Source of the DNA: Microbacterium nymphoidis
Lineage (GTDB): Bacteria; Actinomycetota; Actinomycetes; Actinomycetales; Microbacteriaceae
Assembly (NCBI RefSeq): GCF_021044885.1
Contig: NZ_JAJNOD010000001.1
Span: 1,178,001-1,242,000 of the forward strand
Length of the DNA stretch: 64,000 nt
Direction: 5' to 3'
Shown: one piece after another, positions 1 to 8,242 of the stretch
Layout: every line of letters begins with the position of its first letter
How positions within the stretch are numbered: position 1 is the stretch's first letter
Made by a program: the position numbers and the translations under genes
Notes under the pieces: model-generated
The model's database searches: none
What the model was told of the DNA's origin: nothing
Seen by the model: the letters and a program-made list of their open reading frames with translations, nothing else

Positions 1-135
1 GGTGTTACGGGGTCCGTTGCCCACCGGGGTGACGCGCCACCCGGGGGTGACCTCGGCGACATCGTGAACGGACGCCAGACGCCGGTTCCGGCGCGCGCGA
101 AGAGCGGCGCCTCCCGGGGAGCGTGTATCGGACAT
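1..135 (-). CDS. Unknown protein, N-terminal 45 residues only
   Basis: This is the beginning of a minus-strand gene that runs off the left edge of the window. The start ATG (complement of 133-135) is preceded by an AGGAGG ribosome binding site ten bases away, which makes a real start very likely. The 45 visible residues are basic at first (ARRNRR near residues 14-19) and then read VHDVAEVTPGWRVTPVG. That is too little to name a family. A siderophore-interacting or ferredoxin-reductase-like N-terminus is conceivable but not supported. It is divergent from the DUF3054 gene at 225. Confidence 0.55.
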   Translation of the reverse strand, partial: MSDTRSPGGAALRARRNRRLASVHDVAEVTPGWRVTPVGNGPRNT

Positions 136-224
136 GGATCGGGAGCCTCCTGATTCCATCGTGCCAGGCCCACCTGAAGGGATCCGGGGCGTTGTGCACG
201 TGAGGGCGGGGCGAGAATGGAAGG

Positions 225-611
225 GTGAGCACCACTTCCGTCAGCCGCCCCCGTGGCGGCGTCATCCTCGCTGCCGCCGCTCTCGATGTCGTCCTGGTGA
301 TCGCCTTCGCCGCCACCGGCCGGGCCAGCCACGAGGAGTCCGCCTTCGGGCTCGGCCTGCTGACGACCGCGTGGCCCTTCCTGGCCTCCCTGGCGGTCGG
401 CTGGATCGTGACGCTCGCCTGGCGTCGCCCGTGTGCGATTGCACGCACCGGGGTGCCCGTCTGGGTGATCACTGTGGCGGGTGGAATGCTGCTGCGGTGG
501 GTCTCCGGTCAGGGAACGGCGGTGCCGTTCATCATCGTGGCCACCCTCGTGCTCGGTGCCGCCCTCGTCGGCTGGCGCGCCATCGCCGCGCTGATCCGAC
601 GGCGCCGCTGA
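225..611 (+). CDS. DUF3054 family small membrane protein
   Basis: A 128-residue integral membrane protein with a GTG start. Four hydrophobic segments are visible at about residues 12-32, 46-64, 77-92 and 100-120, and the protein ends in a basic RRRR tail. The motif WPFLASLAVGW, the RPCAIARTGVPVWV loop and the overall length fit DUF3054, an actinobacterial and archaeal family of unknown function in the cytoplasmic membrane. It stands alone, divergent from the partial gene at the left edge and convergent with the frameshifted gene that ends at 615. No function can be given beyond membrane location. Confidence 0.8.
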   Translation: MSTTSVSRPRGGVILAAAALDVVLVIAFAATGRASHEESAFGLGLLTTAWPFLASLAVGWIVTLAWRRPCAIARTGVPVWVITVAGGMLLRWVSGQGTAVPFIIVATLVLGAALVGWRAIAALIRRRR

Positions 612-614
612 GGC

Positions 615-1734
615 TCAGCTCAGGATCATCGCGAGCACCACGATGGCGCCGACGTAGGTCAGCACCGTCAGGGTCACCCAGAGGCCGAACCTCGACCGAC
701 GCCGACGCAGCGGTGCCACGGCGGGATCTGCGAGGGTGCGGCCAATGAGCGGCGTCTCCCCCGGCACCGCCACCAGGTCCGTGCTCGCGTCTGGGCGATC
801 GTCGCGCCAGCGCTCCCAGTCCTCGAGTTTCGGCAGCAGCGCGTTCAGTGCCGATGCGATGAGCTGCCACGCGCGCGGGTCCGGCTCGCTGAGCGTCTCC
901 GCGCAGGAGAGGACGAGGACGTTCCCGCGGATCTCGGCGTCCAGGGTCCGTGCACCGTCGATGAAGGCGGCCATCACGTCCGGAGCGAAGAGGTAGAGGG
1001 CATCGCGCTCGTACCCCCGTGGGACAGTACAGCGTGAAGTGCCGCCCGAAGTCGCCCTCCAGGCTGAGGCGCTGATCGTCGTCGACGCCCGAGCCGATCG
1101 CGAGCTGCAACTGATTGGCGCGGGCATCGAGCACGATGTGCGGCAGCACCGCGGCGAGCCCGACAGCGACGTAGGAGTACAGGAAGACGGTGGCTCCGCT
1201 CTGGGTGCCCGGAACCACGGTCTGCAGATTGCCGATCTCGATCGCGCGACCCCGTGTGAAGCGGACGATGTCGGTGACCTGATCGCGGTCGTTCAGCGCG
1301 ACGAACGGCTCGTAGTCCAGCCCGTTCCGCTCGGCGAAGCTGTGCAGACGGAACCTCGCGTACCGTTCCGGGTCGTGGTGTCCGAAGAACACCCACGTGA
1401 GCCAGGACGCCAGCAGCCCGTAGGCGATCGAGTACGGCAACAGGAGCACGAGACCGAACATGATCCGTTCCAGGGGCTCGTCCAGCTGACGCTGGTCCGC
1501 CGGCATCCACACCGTGGTCCAGACCAGGATGAGAACACCGAGGACCGCCCACACCGCGAGCGCCGAGTACATCCAGATCGCCCCGCCCGCGCTCCGCGCG
1601 AGCGGCTTCGGGCGCGGGCCGTACTTCTCCCGAAACTGCTGCTCGTAGGCCACCGCGGCTTCCGGCATCACGCGCTGGGTGAACCACTCCGTGTCGAAAA
1701 GGAGGGTGTCGGCTGGCGGCGATGACTCCGGCAT
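615..1734 (-). pseudogene. DUF3137-like membrane protein, frameshifted
   Basis: The gene starts at ATG 1734 (MPESSPPADTLLF) with two membrane helices near residues 52-75 and 92-115. It continues as a soluble region (NGLDYEPFVALND, then LEGDFGRHFTLYC). At about 1017-1024 the reading frame is lost inside a run of C/G bases. The following residues (RGYERDALYLFAPDVMAAF) appear in another minus frame that runs to a stop at 615 and ends in a C-terminal membrane helix. Joined by removing one base, the product would be about 372 residues. The pattern 'F..HFTLY..-GYERDALYLFAPDVM' resembles the C-terminal part of DUF3137 proteins. Function is unknown. The frameshift may be a real lesion or a sequence error, because both halves keep good coding character. 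Confidence 0.65.
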
Positions 1735-1820
1735 GCGTCCATCTTGCCCGCATCGCGCCTGCGGCGGATGCTGACGGCTCTCCCAGTCAGTTCGAATCCG
1801 CGCTCGATAGCGTCGCGATC

Positions 1821-2624
1821 ATGAGCAACGACCTGCCCGACCCCATCTTCGGCGGCGGACGATCCCTCGGTGCGCGGCCCAACGACATTCGCAGCGCCAC
1901 GCGGTTCTCCCCGGATCACGGCTTCCTCGGCGCGGACGGCAGCGTGGTGTACTCCCCCGAGGAATTGCGCGAGCTGCGCGACAGGTTCGCGGAGTTCATG
2001 GTGCAGTACGAGTTCGGGCTGCGTGAGATCGAGACGAAGCTCACCATCCTCCGTGACGAGTTCCAGCTCATGCACGACTACAACCCGATCGAGCACATCT
2101 CCAGTCGCGTGAAGTCGCTGGACAGCCTCGCCGACAAGATGAGGCGGCGCGGGCTCGGGCTGGATTTCGACCTGGTGCGGGAGAACATCACCGATGTCGC
2201 CGGCATCCGCATCACCACCAGCTTCGTCCGTGACGCCTATCGCCTGTTCGATCTGCTCACCGCTCAGGCCGACATCTCGGTGCGCGAGGTGAAGGACTAC
2301 ATCCGTAATCCGAAGCCGAACGGGTACAAGAGCCTGCACGTGATCGTCGAGGTCCCGGTCTTCCTCTCGACCGGTCCGCTCGCGGTGCCCGTCGAGGTGC
2401 AGTTCCGCACGATCGCGATGGACTTCTGGGCCAGCCTGGAGCACAAGATCTACTACAAGTACGACGGGCAGGTTCCCGACGGACTGCTGGCCGACCTCAA
2501 AGACGCCGCCGACACCGCCGACGAGCTCGATTCCCGGATGGCGCGTCTTCACGACGAGCTGCATCCGTCGGCCCCCTCCGCCGCCGTGCCGCCGTCGCCC
2601 TCTCCCACGATCCACGCGATCTGA
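1821..2624 (+). CDS. RelA/SpoT-domain GTP pyrophosphokinase (small alarmone synthetase)
   Basis: A 267-residue protein of the small alarmone synthetase type (YjbM/YwaC relatives). Such enzymes transfer pyrophosphate from ATP to GDP or GTP to make (p)ppGpp in the cytoplasm. The synthetase domain shows DVAGIRIT near residue 125, NPKPNGYKSLHV near 163 and VEVQFRTIAMDFWASLEHK near 190-208, the motifs for GTP and ATP binding. No HD hydrolase, TGS or ACT domain is present, so it is synthetase-only. The frame is open back to 1722, but the upstream codons overlap the start of the neighbouring minus gene, so the ATG at 1821 (MSNDLPDPIF) is preferred. The C-terminus is Pro/Ser/Ala-rich. Confidence 0.88.
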   Translation: MSNDLPDPIFGGGRSLGARPNDIRSATRFSPDHGFLGADGSVVYSPEELRELRDRFAEFMVQYEFGLREIETKLTILRDEFQLMHDYNPIEHISSRVKSLDSLADKMRRRGLGLDFDLVRENITDVAGIRITTSFVRDAYRLFDLLTAQADISVREVKDYIRNPKPNGYKSLHVIVEVPVFLSTGPLAVPVEVQFRTIAMDFWASLEHKIYYKYDGQVPDGLLADLKDAADTADELDSRMARLHDELHPSAPSAAVPPSPSPTIHAI

Positions 2625-2653
2625 CGTCGCCAGAGCCCGCGAGGATTCCCTGC

Positions 2654-2711
2654 GTGGGAGAGAATCGGCGCACTGCGGCGATTCTCATTCACCGAGGAAG
2701 GCCTCGCGGGA
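2654..2711. repeat. Family B hairpin repeat, copy 1
   Basis: A 58-bp element that matches 41803-41860 at 44 of 58 positions without gaps (counted by eye). Its first two thirds form an imperfect inverted repeat: GTGGGAGAGAATCGGCGCA facing TGCGGCGATTCTCATTCAC. It ends with GGCCTCGCGGGA. It lies in the gap between the alarmone synthetase gene and the next small gene, so it could act as a transcript-end hairpin or be a dispersed REP-like element. Confidence 0.6.
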
Positions 2712-2736
2712 CTCTCCGTGAACATGAGGGGGAAAC

Positions 2737-3096
2737 ATGCACCTGTACACGCTGGTCGAGATACCCGAAGACGCGCGCGACGTCGACGTGGCAGTTGCCG
2801 CCGCGCTCGCTCCGTTCCGCGCGTTCGGACCCGATAGTGAGCACATCGAGTCCGGGCTCTGGGACTGGTACCGGATCGGTGGCCGCTGGGCAGGGCTTGT
2901 GCACGGAGATACGGCTCGTCGCGGCAGCCTGGGCGACGAGCACCGACCAGCCCTCTTGTTCACGATCGCGGGCGGTGCGTTCGCCGAGGAGCGATGGAAC
3001 GGCGGCTCGTTCGACGACACGTCAGAGGAGTTCGAAAGCGCCTGGCGCGACCTCGACCCCGACGCCCGCCTTGTCGTCGTCGACTGCCACACCTGA
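2737..3096 (+). CDS. Hypothetical protein with WDWYRIGGRW motif
   Basis: A 119-residue acidic soluble protein. A GAGGGGGAA stretch a few bases before the ATG serves as ribosome binding site. The most recognisable feature is WDWYRIGGRWAG at about residues 42-53, a pattern seen in uncharacterised actinobacterial and actinophage proteins. No enzyme motif, signal peptide or membrane segment is visible. It is probably transcribed alone. Function unknown. Confidence 0.7.
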   Translation: MHLYTLVEIPEDARDVDVAVAAALAPFRAFGPDSEHIESGLWDWYRIGGRWAGLVHGDTARRGSLGDEHRPALLFTIAGGAFAEERWNGGSFDDTSEEFESAWRDLDPDARLVVVDCHT

Positions 3097-3401
3097 GAAC
3101 GGGCGAAGGGAGGCCGGACCGGCACAGCCGTCGAGGCCGGCTCAGGGCGGGACCGCGCCGGTGTGGTCTGGGGCCACCGGCTGTCAATCGCCGTCGTGCC
3201 CTCGCTCCGACGCCCGGCCGTTGTCCGGCGCGGCCGTTGTCCGTTGTGGTCTCCATTCCTGCACGGCACCGCCGTCTCCGGATCACTTTCTGAGAGCGGA
3301 GACGGGTGTCGTCTCAGAATCTGTCGCCGACGGGCGATGCCGGCGCAGCGGTTGAGACCAAGCCCCGGCGTCGTGAGTTCCGGCGCCGGGGCGAGCCGAC
3401 G
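3097..3401. other. Gene-free region with degenerate repeat units
   Basis: There is no convincing coding sequence here; the open frames crossing it lack a recognisable product. The word GGCCGTTGTCCG occurs twice, near 3218 and 3232. The right part (3248-3359) holds two degenerate copies of the 50-bp GGTCTCA-type repeat described separately. Confidence 0.5.
3248..3359. repeat. Family A repeat locus 1: two degenerate GGTCTCA units
   Basis: Unit 1 (3248-3295) begins GGTCTCC..CTGCA and ends TTTCTGAGA. Unit 2 (3311-3359) begins GTCTCAGAATCTG and ends GCAGCGGTTGAGACC. Each unit is about 49 bp with inverted ends, like the clearer units at 21187-21419 and 36207-36318. It lies directly downstream of the AhpD-type gene that ends at 3402, so it could serve as a 3' transcript structure. 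Confidence 0.55.
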
Positions 3402-4010
3402 TCACGCCTCCGCGGGAGGAGCCACGGGGCGGCCGATGGAGAGCATGAGGCGGTTGGCCCAGTTGAAGAACGCGGCGCCGTGAATGACGTCGGCGATCTC
3501 GTCGTCGTCGAGTCCGGCGGCGCGCAGTCGCTCCACATGAACCGGGCCGAAGGCCACGGGCGTGACGGTCAGGGCCTCCGAAGCTGCGACAATCGCGTTC
3601 CAGCGCTCACCGAGATCCGCGTTCGTCCCCTCGGCCAGCAGCAGGTCGATGTCGTCGGGACGCTGGGCGTGATGGGCGCCGAAGCGAGCGTGCACGGACG
3701 CGCAGAACACGCATCCGTTGACACGGGACACCGCGGCGGCTGCGAGTTCGCGATCGCCGCGCGGCAGGCCGTCGACGGTGTTGTAGAAGATGTCCTTGTC
3801 CACGAGGGTGCGCGCGCGGAGGATCTCCGGGTCCCGCGCGAGCAGGCGGAAGTAGTCGCTGCCGGCCCGGCCCCGATCCACCAGTCCGTCGTAGTGGCGC
3901 TCGGTGAGCTCCTCCTCGGCCACGGCGGGCAGCCAGGGCAGCCAGCCGACCTCGCCGCGCGTGAACGCGTGGGGGTGCTCGGCGTCGTGGGTGAGGGTGG
4001 TGCCGGTCAT
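3402..4010 (-). CDS. Alkylhydroperoxidase-domain protein, Avi_7169 type
   Basis: A 202-residue AhpD-fold protein. The CMD/AhpD signature CVFCASVH is complete, with Cys100, Cys103 and His107 as the expected redox and proton-relay residues. The N-terminal part (HAFTRGEVGWLPWL) and the overall length fit the 'alkylhydroperoxidase domain protein, Avi_7169' family. That family is known only by its association with the neighbouring CMD protein, a flavin monooxygenase and a peptide-type ABC importer. It is the last gene of the operon and its ATG overlaps the upstream stop by 4 bp (ATGA), which fixes the start. The substrate is unknown. It would be a cytoplasmic thiol-dependent reductase of a peroxide or quinone-like compound. 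Confidence 0.85.
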   Translation of the reverse strand: MTGTTLTHDAEHPHAFTRGEVGWLPWLPAVAEEELTERHYDGLVDRGRAGSDYFRLLARDPEILRARTLVDKDIFYNTVDGLPRGDRELAAAAVSRVNGCVFCASVHARFGAHHAQRPDDIDLLLAEGTNADLGERWNAIVAASEALTVTPVAFGPVHVERLRAAGLDDDEIADVIHGAAFFNWANRLMLSIGRPVAPPAEA

Positions 4011-4651
4011 GCGGAGACCTCCGTCGCGGTCGAATCGGATGAAGCGGGCCGGGCGAGAGCGAGGGCGCGCAGGCCCGCGGCCACCCGCTGCTGGAAGGCC
4101 AGGAAGGACACCAGCTGGGACAGGGTGATGATGCCGTCCGCGTCCCACCCGGCATCCAGGAGCGCCTGGATCGCCGAATCGTCGGCCTCGCGCGGACGAT
4201 AGACCAGCAGGTGGGTGTGCGCGAGGGCCGCGGCCAGACGCGAGCCCAGCGCGATGACGGCGTCCTCCGACGGGACGTAGCGCACGCCATCGGTGTTCTC
4301 GTTCTGCAGCCCGGCTTCGCGATAGTGGCCGAACGGCCCCGTGGTGGCCGCCTGGGCGGCCTCTGCCAGCACGATGTCCGCCGCGACCGGATCCGCGGAG
4401 CGTGCCCGGTCCGCATAGAACGCCGCCGCCGCGTCGTCCGCGGTGAGGCGCGTGGCGAAGGCCGCCACCAGTTCGCGATCAACGAGCGCGAAGTGCTCGT
4501 CGGACAGCGGCGCGAACAGCGCGTCGAAGCTCGCCTGCAACTGCTCCCGGGTCACCGGACGCCGATTCCGCAAAGCGGCGCTGCGCTCGTCCGGCTCGAT
4601 GCCGGTGAGCTCGTCGACGACGTCGGTGATACTCACCTCGGCGGCGGTCAT
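4007..4651 (-). CDS. CMD-domain protein, Avi_7170 type
   Basis: A 214-residue partner of the AhpD-type gene with the same helical carboxymuconolactone-decarboxylase-like fold. Regions such as LAHTHLLVYRPREADDSAIQ and TLSQLVSFLAFQQRVAAGLR are typical. A CxxC pair is missing, so unlike its neighbour it probably does not do thiol peroxidase chemistry itself. The family (CMD domain protein, Avi_7170) always travels with the Avi_7169 protein. Its gene overlaps both neighbours by 4 bp, which implies translational coupling and perhaps a heteromeric complex. The exact reaction is unknown. Confidence 0.83.
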   Translation of the reverse strand: MTAAEVSITDVVDELTGIEPDERSAALRNRRPVTREQLQASFDALFAPLSDEHFALVDRELVAAFATRLTADDAAAAFYADRARSADPVAADIVLAEAAQAATTGPFGHYREAGLQNENTDGVRYVPSEDAVIALGSRLAAALAHTHLLVYRPREADDSAIQALLDAGWDADGIITLSQLVSFLAFQQRVAAGLRALALARPASSDSTATEVSA

Positions 4652-5673
4652 GCCGTCACCTCCGCTTCCACGCGAGCGCCCCAGCCCAGGGCGGGCGCCA
4701 CCTCCGAGGCGAACAACTCGATGGAGCGCAGCACCTGCTCGTGTGGCGCATCCACCGAGTGCACCTGGAAGGCGACCTCGGTCACCCGCCCCAGCGTGGC
4801 GTCGGCGGCTAGCGACGCGGCCACCTCCTCGGGTGTTCCGAGGTGGGTGTCGGTGTAGCGGATGAGATCGTCGAGCGATCCGTCGGGGATCACCTGGCCG
4901 CTGCGCCGCAGCCCCTCAGCCCCCCGTCGCAGCCCCTGCTCCGCCCACCGCAGCGCCTCGGCACGGGTGTCGGCGACGAAGACGGTGCGCGATGCGGTGA
5001 TCCGGGGTGCCCGTCCCGCAGGCAGTGCCGCGAGATACGCGTCGATGATCGGGTTCTGCACGTCCGCCAGCGATGCCTCGGGAGACTCGGCCGGACGGGG
5101 CTGCGTGCGAGAGAGCAGCAGTCCGTCGCCCGGCACGCCCGCACGGGTGCCGCCGAAGGACGAGAACGTCGCCTGCCAGATGCGATCGATCAGTGATCCC
5201 GCCACCGGGTTCAGCGAGTTGCCCGCTCCCACATCGCCGCCGCGCAGAGCGTTCTGCAGCACGGCCAGCTTCTCGTCGTAGACCTGTGCCTTCGCCTTCG
5301 GGTCCTGTCCGAACGGGATGAAGGAGGAGGGAGTGCCGCCGGAGCCGAGCCCCAGATCGATGCGTCCGCCGGAAAGCAGATCGGCCACCACGGCATCCTC
5401 GGCGACACGCACGGCGTCCTCCAGCGGAAGAGTGATGATGCCCGTGGCGAGGCGGATCTCGGTCGTGAGCGCCGCCACGTGCGCCAGGAACACCAGCGGG
5501 GACGGAAGACCGCCCTCGGCGTAGCGGAAGTGGTGCTGCGCGACCCAGGCGCGGCCGATTCCGAAGCGCTCGGCATGGCGGATCTGTTCGATCGCGTTGT
5601 CGTAGCGCTGGGCTGCGGGCACCTCGTCGAGGAGACGGGTGAAGAAGGCCAGCGTGGGAGGGGCGTCGGTCAC
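4648..5673 (-). CDS. FMN-dependent luciferase-like monooxygenase, KPN_01858 type
   Basis: A 341-residue TIM-barrel flavin monooxygenase of the bacterial luciferase family. Features include the N-terminal FFTRLLDEVP strand, WVAQHHFRYAEGG near residues 43-55, LATGIITLP near 75, and LSGGRIDLGLGSGG near 100-113. It would use reduced FMN from a separate reductase and oxygen to oxidise an imported compound. The family (KPN_01858) is a conserved neighbour of the peptide-type ABC importer and the two CMD-fold proteins. Together these suggest uptake and oxidative breakdown of a small peptide-like or sulfur/nitrogen organic compound; that is inference. Its start overlaps the ATPase gene stop by 4 bp. 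Confidence 0.87.
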   Translation of the reverse strand: MTDAPPTLAFFTRLLDEVPAAQRYDNAIEQIRHAERFGIGRAWVAQHHFRYAEGGLPSPLVFLAHVAALTTEIRLATGIITLPLEDAVRVAEDAVVADLLSGGRIDLGLGSGGTPSSFIPFGQDPKAKAQVYDEKLAVLQNALRGGDVGAGNSLNPVAGSLIDRIWQATFSSFGGTRAGVPGDGLLLSRTQPRPAESPEASLADVQNPIIDAYLAALPAGRAPRITASRTVFVADTRAEALRWAEQGLRRGAEGLRRSGQVIPDGSLDDLIRYTDTHLGTPEEVAASLAADATLGRVTEVAFQVHSVDAPHEQVLRSIELFASEVAPALGWGARVEAEVTA

Positions 5674-7328
5674 GGGACCAACTCCTTTCGTGCGGGGGAA
5701 ACGGTGTGGGAGGGGCGCCCCGGAACGGCGGCGAGCAGCTCGCGCGTGTACTCGTGTGCGGGGCGTTCGAAGATCTCGCGGGTGTCTCCGGATTCGACGA
5801 CGCGGCCCTTGCGCATCACCGAGACGGTGTGGCTGAGGCGGCGCACGACCGCGAGGTCGTGAGAGATGAACAGGTAGGTGAGTCCGAGCTCCTGCTGCAG
5901 CGAATCCAGCAGCTCCAGGATGCGGGCCTGCACCGTGACGTCGAGAGCGGACACCGCCTCGTCCAGCACGACCACGCGAGGACCGGCGGCCAGCGCGCGG
6001 GCGATGGCGACACGCTGCCGCTGCCCGCCGGACAGCTCACGCGCCGATCGCTCGGCGGCGTCGGCAGGAAGGGCCACCCGCTCCAGCAGCTCCGCCACCC
6101 GGTCGCGACGCTCGGCCCGGGAGCCGATGCGGAAGTTCACGAGAGGTTCGGCCACGATCGAGCCGATGCTCTGGCGCGGATCGAGCGAGGAGAACGGGTT
6201 CTGGTAGACCAGCTGGACGTCGCGGCGGAGCTCTCGCAGTCCGCGTCCCCGCAGCGCGAGCACGTCGGTGCCGTCGACGGTCACCCTTCCGGCATCCGCA
6301 TCGAGGAAGCGCGTCACGATGCGCGCCGTGGTGGTCTTGCCCGAACCGGACTCTCCCACGATGGCATGCGTCGTGCCGCGTCGGACGCGGAACGACACGT
6401 CGTCCACGGCGAGGAACGGCGCGCGACCCCGGGCGGCGAATCGCTTGACGATCCCCTCGGCCACGATTGCGAACGGGTCCTCGGCGCCCGCCGCGTCCGG
6501 ATCCCGCAGGTACAGCGGAGCGGGAGGCGTGCGGGGCTCGACCGTCTGGAACGCGGGCGCATCGGCGAGCAGCTGGCGGGTGTACCGGTCGGCAGGGGCG
6601 GCGAGAATGTCGCCGGTGCGGCCGGACTCCACCACCTCCCCGTCCCGGAGCACCGTGATGCGATCCGCGCGATCCGCCGCAACACCGAGGTCGTGGGTCA
6701 CCAGCAGCAGCGCCGTGCCGTCCTCTTCGCGCAGCTCGTCGAGCAGGTCGAGGATGTGTCGCGACACCGTGGCGTCGAGGGCGCTGGTGGGCTCGTCGGC
6801 GATGATCAGCCGGGGCTTCAGCGCGATGGCGGTGGCGATCAGCACGCGCTGACGCATGCCTCCGGAGAGCTCGTGCGGATACTGGGTCGCTCGCAGCTGC
6901 GGGTCATCGAGCCCCACGCGTTCCAGCAGATCGATCACCCGGTGGCGGATGGCCTTCGGATCGCGCTCACCGTGCAGACGCAGGATCTCTCCCACCTGCA
7001 CCCCGATGCGACGCACCGGGTCCAGCGAGGAGACCGGATCCTGCGGCACCAGGCCGATGCGGGCGCCGCGGACGGAGCGCAGCCGGGCATCGGACCAGCC
7101 CGAAACGTCCGTATCGCCGATGCGGATGCTCCCGCCCTCGATGCGTCCGCCCGCAGGGAGGAGCCCGAGCACCGCGTGCGCCGTGGTCGATTTGCCCGAG
7201 CCGGACTCACCCACCAGCGCGAGCACCTCGCCCTCGTCGATGGTGAGATCGACGCCGTGCACCACCTCGCGGCGACCGCGACGCGTGTCGTACGAGATGC
7301 GGAGATCTGTGACGTGCAGAGCGCTCAT
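5670..7328 (-). CDS. Dipeptide/oligopeptide-type ABC transporter, fused double ATPase
   Basis: A 552-residue protein with two complete ABC ATPase domains in one chain, corresponding to DppD plus DppF. Domain 1 shows GESGSGKST at about 40-48, LSGGMRQR and IIADEPTSA. Domain 2 shows GESGSGKTT at about 346, LSGGQRQR and VVLDEAVSA. Both Walker A, signature and Walker B motifs are intact, so both sites should hydrolyse ATP. It energises import through the two permeases encoded just upstream. The frame is open to 7463, but the ATG at 7328 (MSALHVTDL) overlaps the permease stop by 4 bp, like all the other joints in this operon. Confidence 0.9.
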   Translation of the reverse strand: MSALHVTDLRISYDTRRGRREVVHGVDLTIDEGEVLALVGESGSGKSTTAHAVLGLLPAGGRIEGGSIRIGDTDVSGWSDARLRSVRGARIGLVPQDPVSSLDPVRRIGVQVGEILRLHGERDPKAIRHRVIDLLERVGLDDPQLRATQYPHELSGGMRQRVLIATAIALKPRLIIADEPTSALDATVSRHILDLLDELREEDGTALLLVTHDLGVAADRADRITVLRDGEVVESGRTGDILAAPADRYTRQLLADAPAFQTVEPRTPPAPLYLRDPDAAGAEDPFAIVAEGIVKRFAARGRAPFLAVDDVSFRVRRGTTHAIVGESGSGKTTTARIVTRFLDADAGRVTVDGTDVLALRGRGLRELRRDVQLVYQNPFSSLDPRQSIGSIVAEPLVNFRIGSRAERRDRVAELLERVALPADAAERSARELSGGQRQRVAIARALAAGPRVVVLDEAVSALDVTVQARILELLDSLQQELGLTYLFISHDLAVVRRLSHTVSVMRKGRVVESGDTREIFERPAHEYTRELLAAVPGRPSHTVSPARKELVP

Positions 7329-8242
7329 CGGGTCCTCCTCGAGATGGCCTGGCTCAGGCGGTTGGCGCTCAGCACCACGGCGAGCACCACGAGCCCCGGG
7401 AACACCGTCAGCCACCAGGCCGTCGCCACGTAGTTGCGGCCCTCGGCAATGAGCAGACCCCATTCCGGCGTCGGCGGCGGGGCGCCGTAGCCGAGGAAGC
7501 CGAGCGTGGAGATGGCGAGTATCGCCGTGCCGAACTGCAGCGCTGCCAGCCCCAGCACGGCGGTGAGAGAGTTCGGCAGCACGTGCCGGCGCAGAACCGT
7601 GAGGAATCGCCCGCCCGACCCGAACGCCGCCTCGACGTAGTCGGTCCGGCGCACGCGCACCACCTCGGACCTGCTGAGACGGGCGAAGGACGCGATGGAC
7701 CCGATGCCGACCGCGATCGCGGCGTTCACGGTTCCGAAGCCGAGCAGGATGATCACGGACAGCGACAGGAGCAGACCGGGGATGGCCAGCAGCACGTCCA
7801 CGATGCGCATCAGGACGTCATCGACGATGCCGCCGATGGATCCGGACAGCACACCCACCACGGTGCCCACGACGAGGCCGACGAGCACCGCCACCAGCGC
7901 GCCGGTGAGGGAATGGACAGCGCCGTGCACAACACGGGTGAGGACATCGCGACCCAGCTGGTCGGTGCCGAACAGGTGCGCCAGGCTCGGTCCCTGCAGC
8001 TTGTCGGCGGGGACGCCGGTGAGCGGATCTGCCGGCGCGAAGACCGACGGGACGATCACCCAGGCGACGGCCAGTGCGAGCACCGCGATCGCCACGATCA
8101 GCCCCGGTGCGGGGAGCCGGCGACGTCGACGGGCCCGGGGAGGTTCCGCGGGTGCGGTCACGGCGGCCGTCACCGGCGTCGTCACCGGGGCCGACACGTC
8201 GATCACCGTGTCGGTGAGCGGATCGGTGAGTCCTGCGCTCAT
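7325..8242 (-). CDS. ABC transporter permease, DppC type
   Basis: A 305-residue inner-membrane permease for a peptide/nickel-class importer. After a Thr/Pro-rich cytoplasmic N-terminus comes one helix near residues 48-70. A periplasmic loop with HLFGTDQLGRDVLTRVVHG follows, then five more helices. The EAA-type loop reads YVEAAFGSGGRFLTVLRRHVLPN and contacts the ATPase. GTDQLGRD is a hallmark of DppC/OppC proteins. It is translationally coupled to the DppB-like gene upstream and the ATPase gene downstream (4-bp overlaps on both sides). Confidence 0.9.
   Translation of the reverse strand: MSAGLTDPLTDTVIDVSAPVTTPVTAAVTAPAEPPRARRRRRLPAPGLIVAIAVLALAVAWVIVPSVFAPADPLTGVPADKLQGPSLAHLFGTDQLGRDVLTRVVHGAVHSLTGALVAVLVGLVVGTVVGVLSGSIGGIVDDVLMRIVDVLLAIPGLLLSLSVIILLGFGTVNAAIAVGIGSIASFARLSRSEVVRVRRTDYVEAAFGSGGRFLTVLRRHVLPNSLTAVLGLAALQFGTAILAISTLGFLGYGAPPPTPEWGLLIAEGRNYVATAWWLTVFPGLVVLAVVLSANRLSQAISRRTR

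Noticed and set aside
1722..1820. Longer N-terminus for the alarmone synthetase
   Set aside because: The extra residues do not resemble the family and overlap the start of the neighbouring gene; ATG 1821 is adequate.
5706..7433. Long plus-strand open frame opposite the ATPase gene
   Set aside because: It is a shadow of a GC-rich gene on the other strand: composition is His/Arg/Gly-rich, with no recognisable domain, while the minus frame has full ABC motifs.
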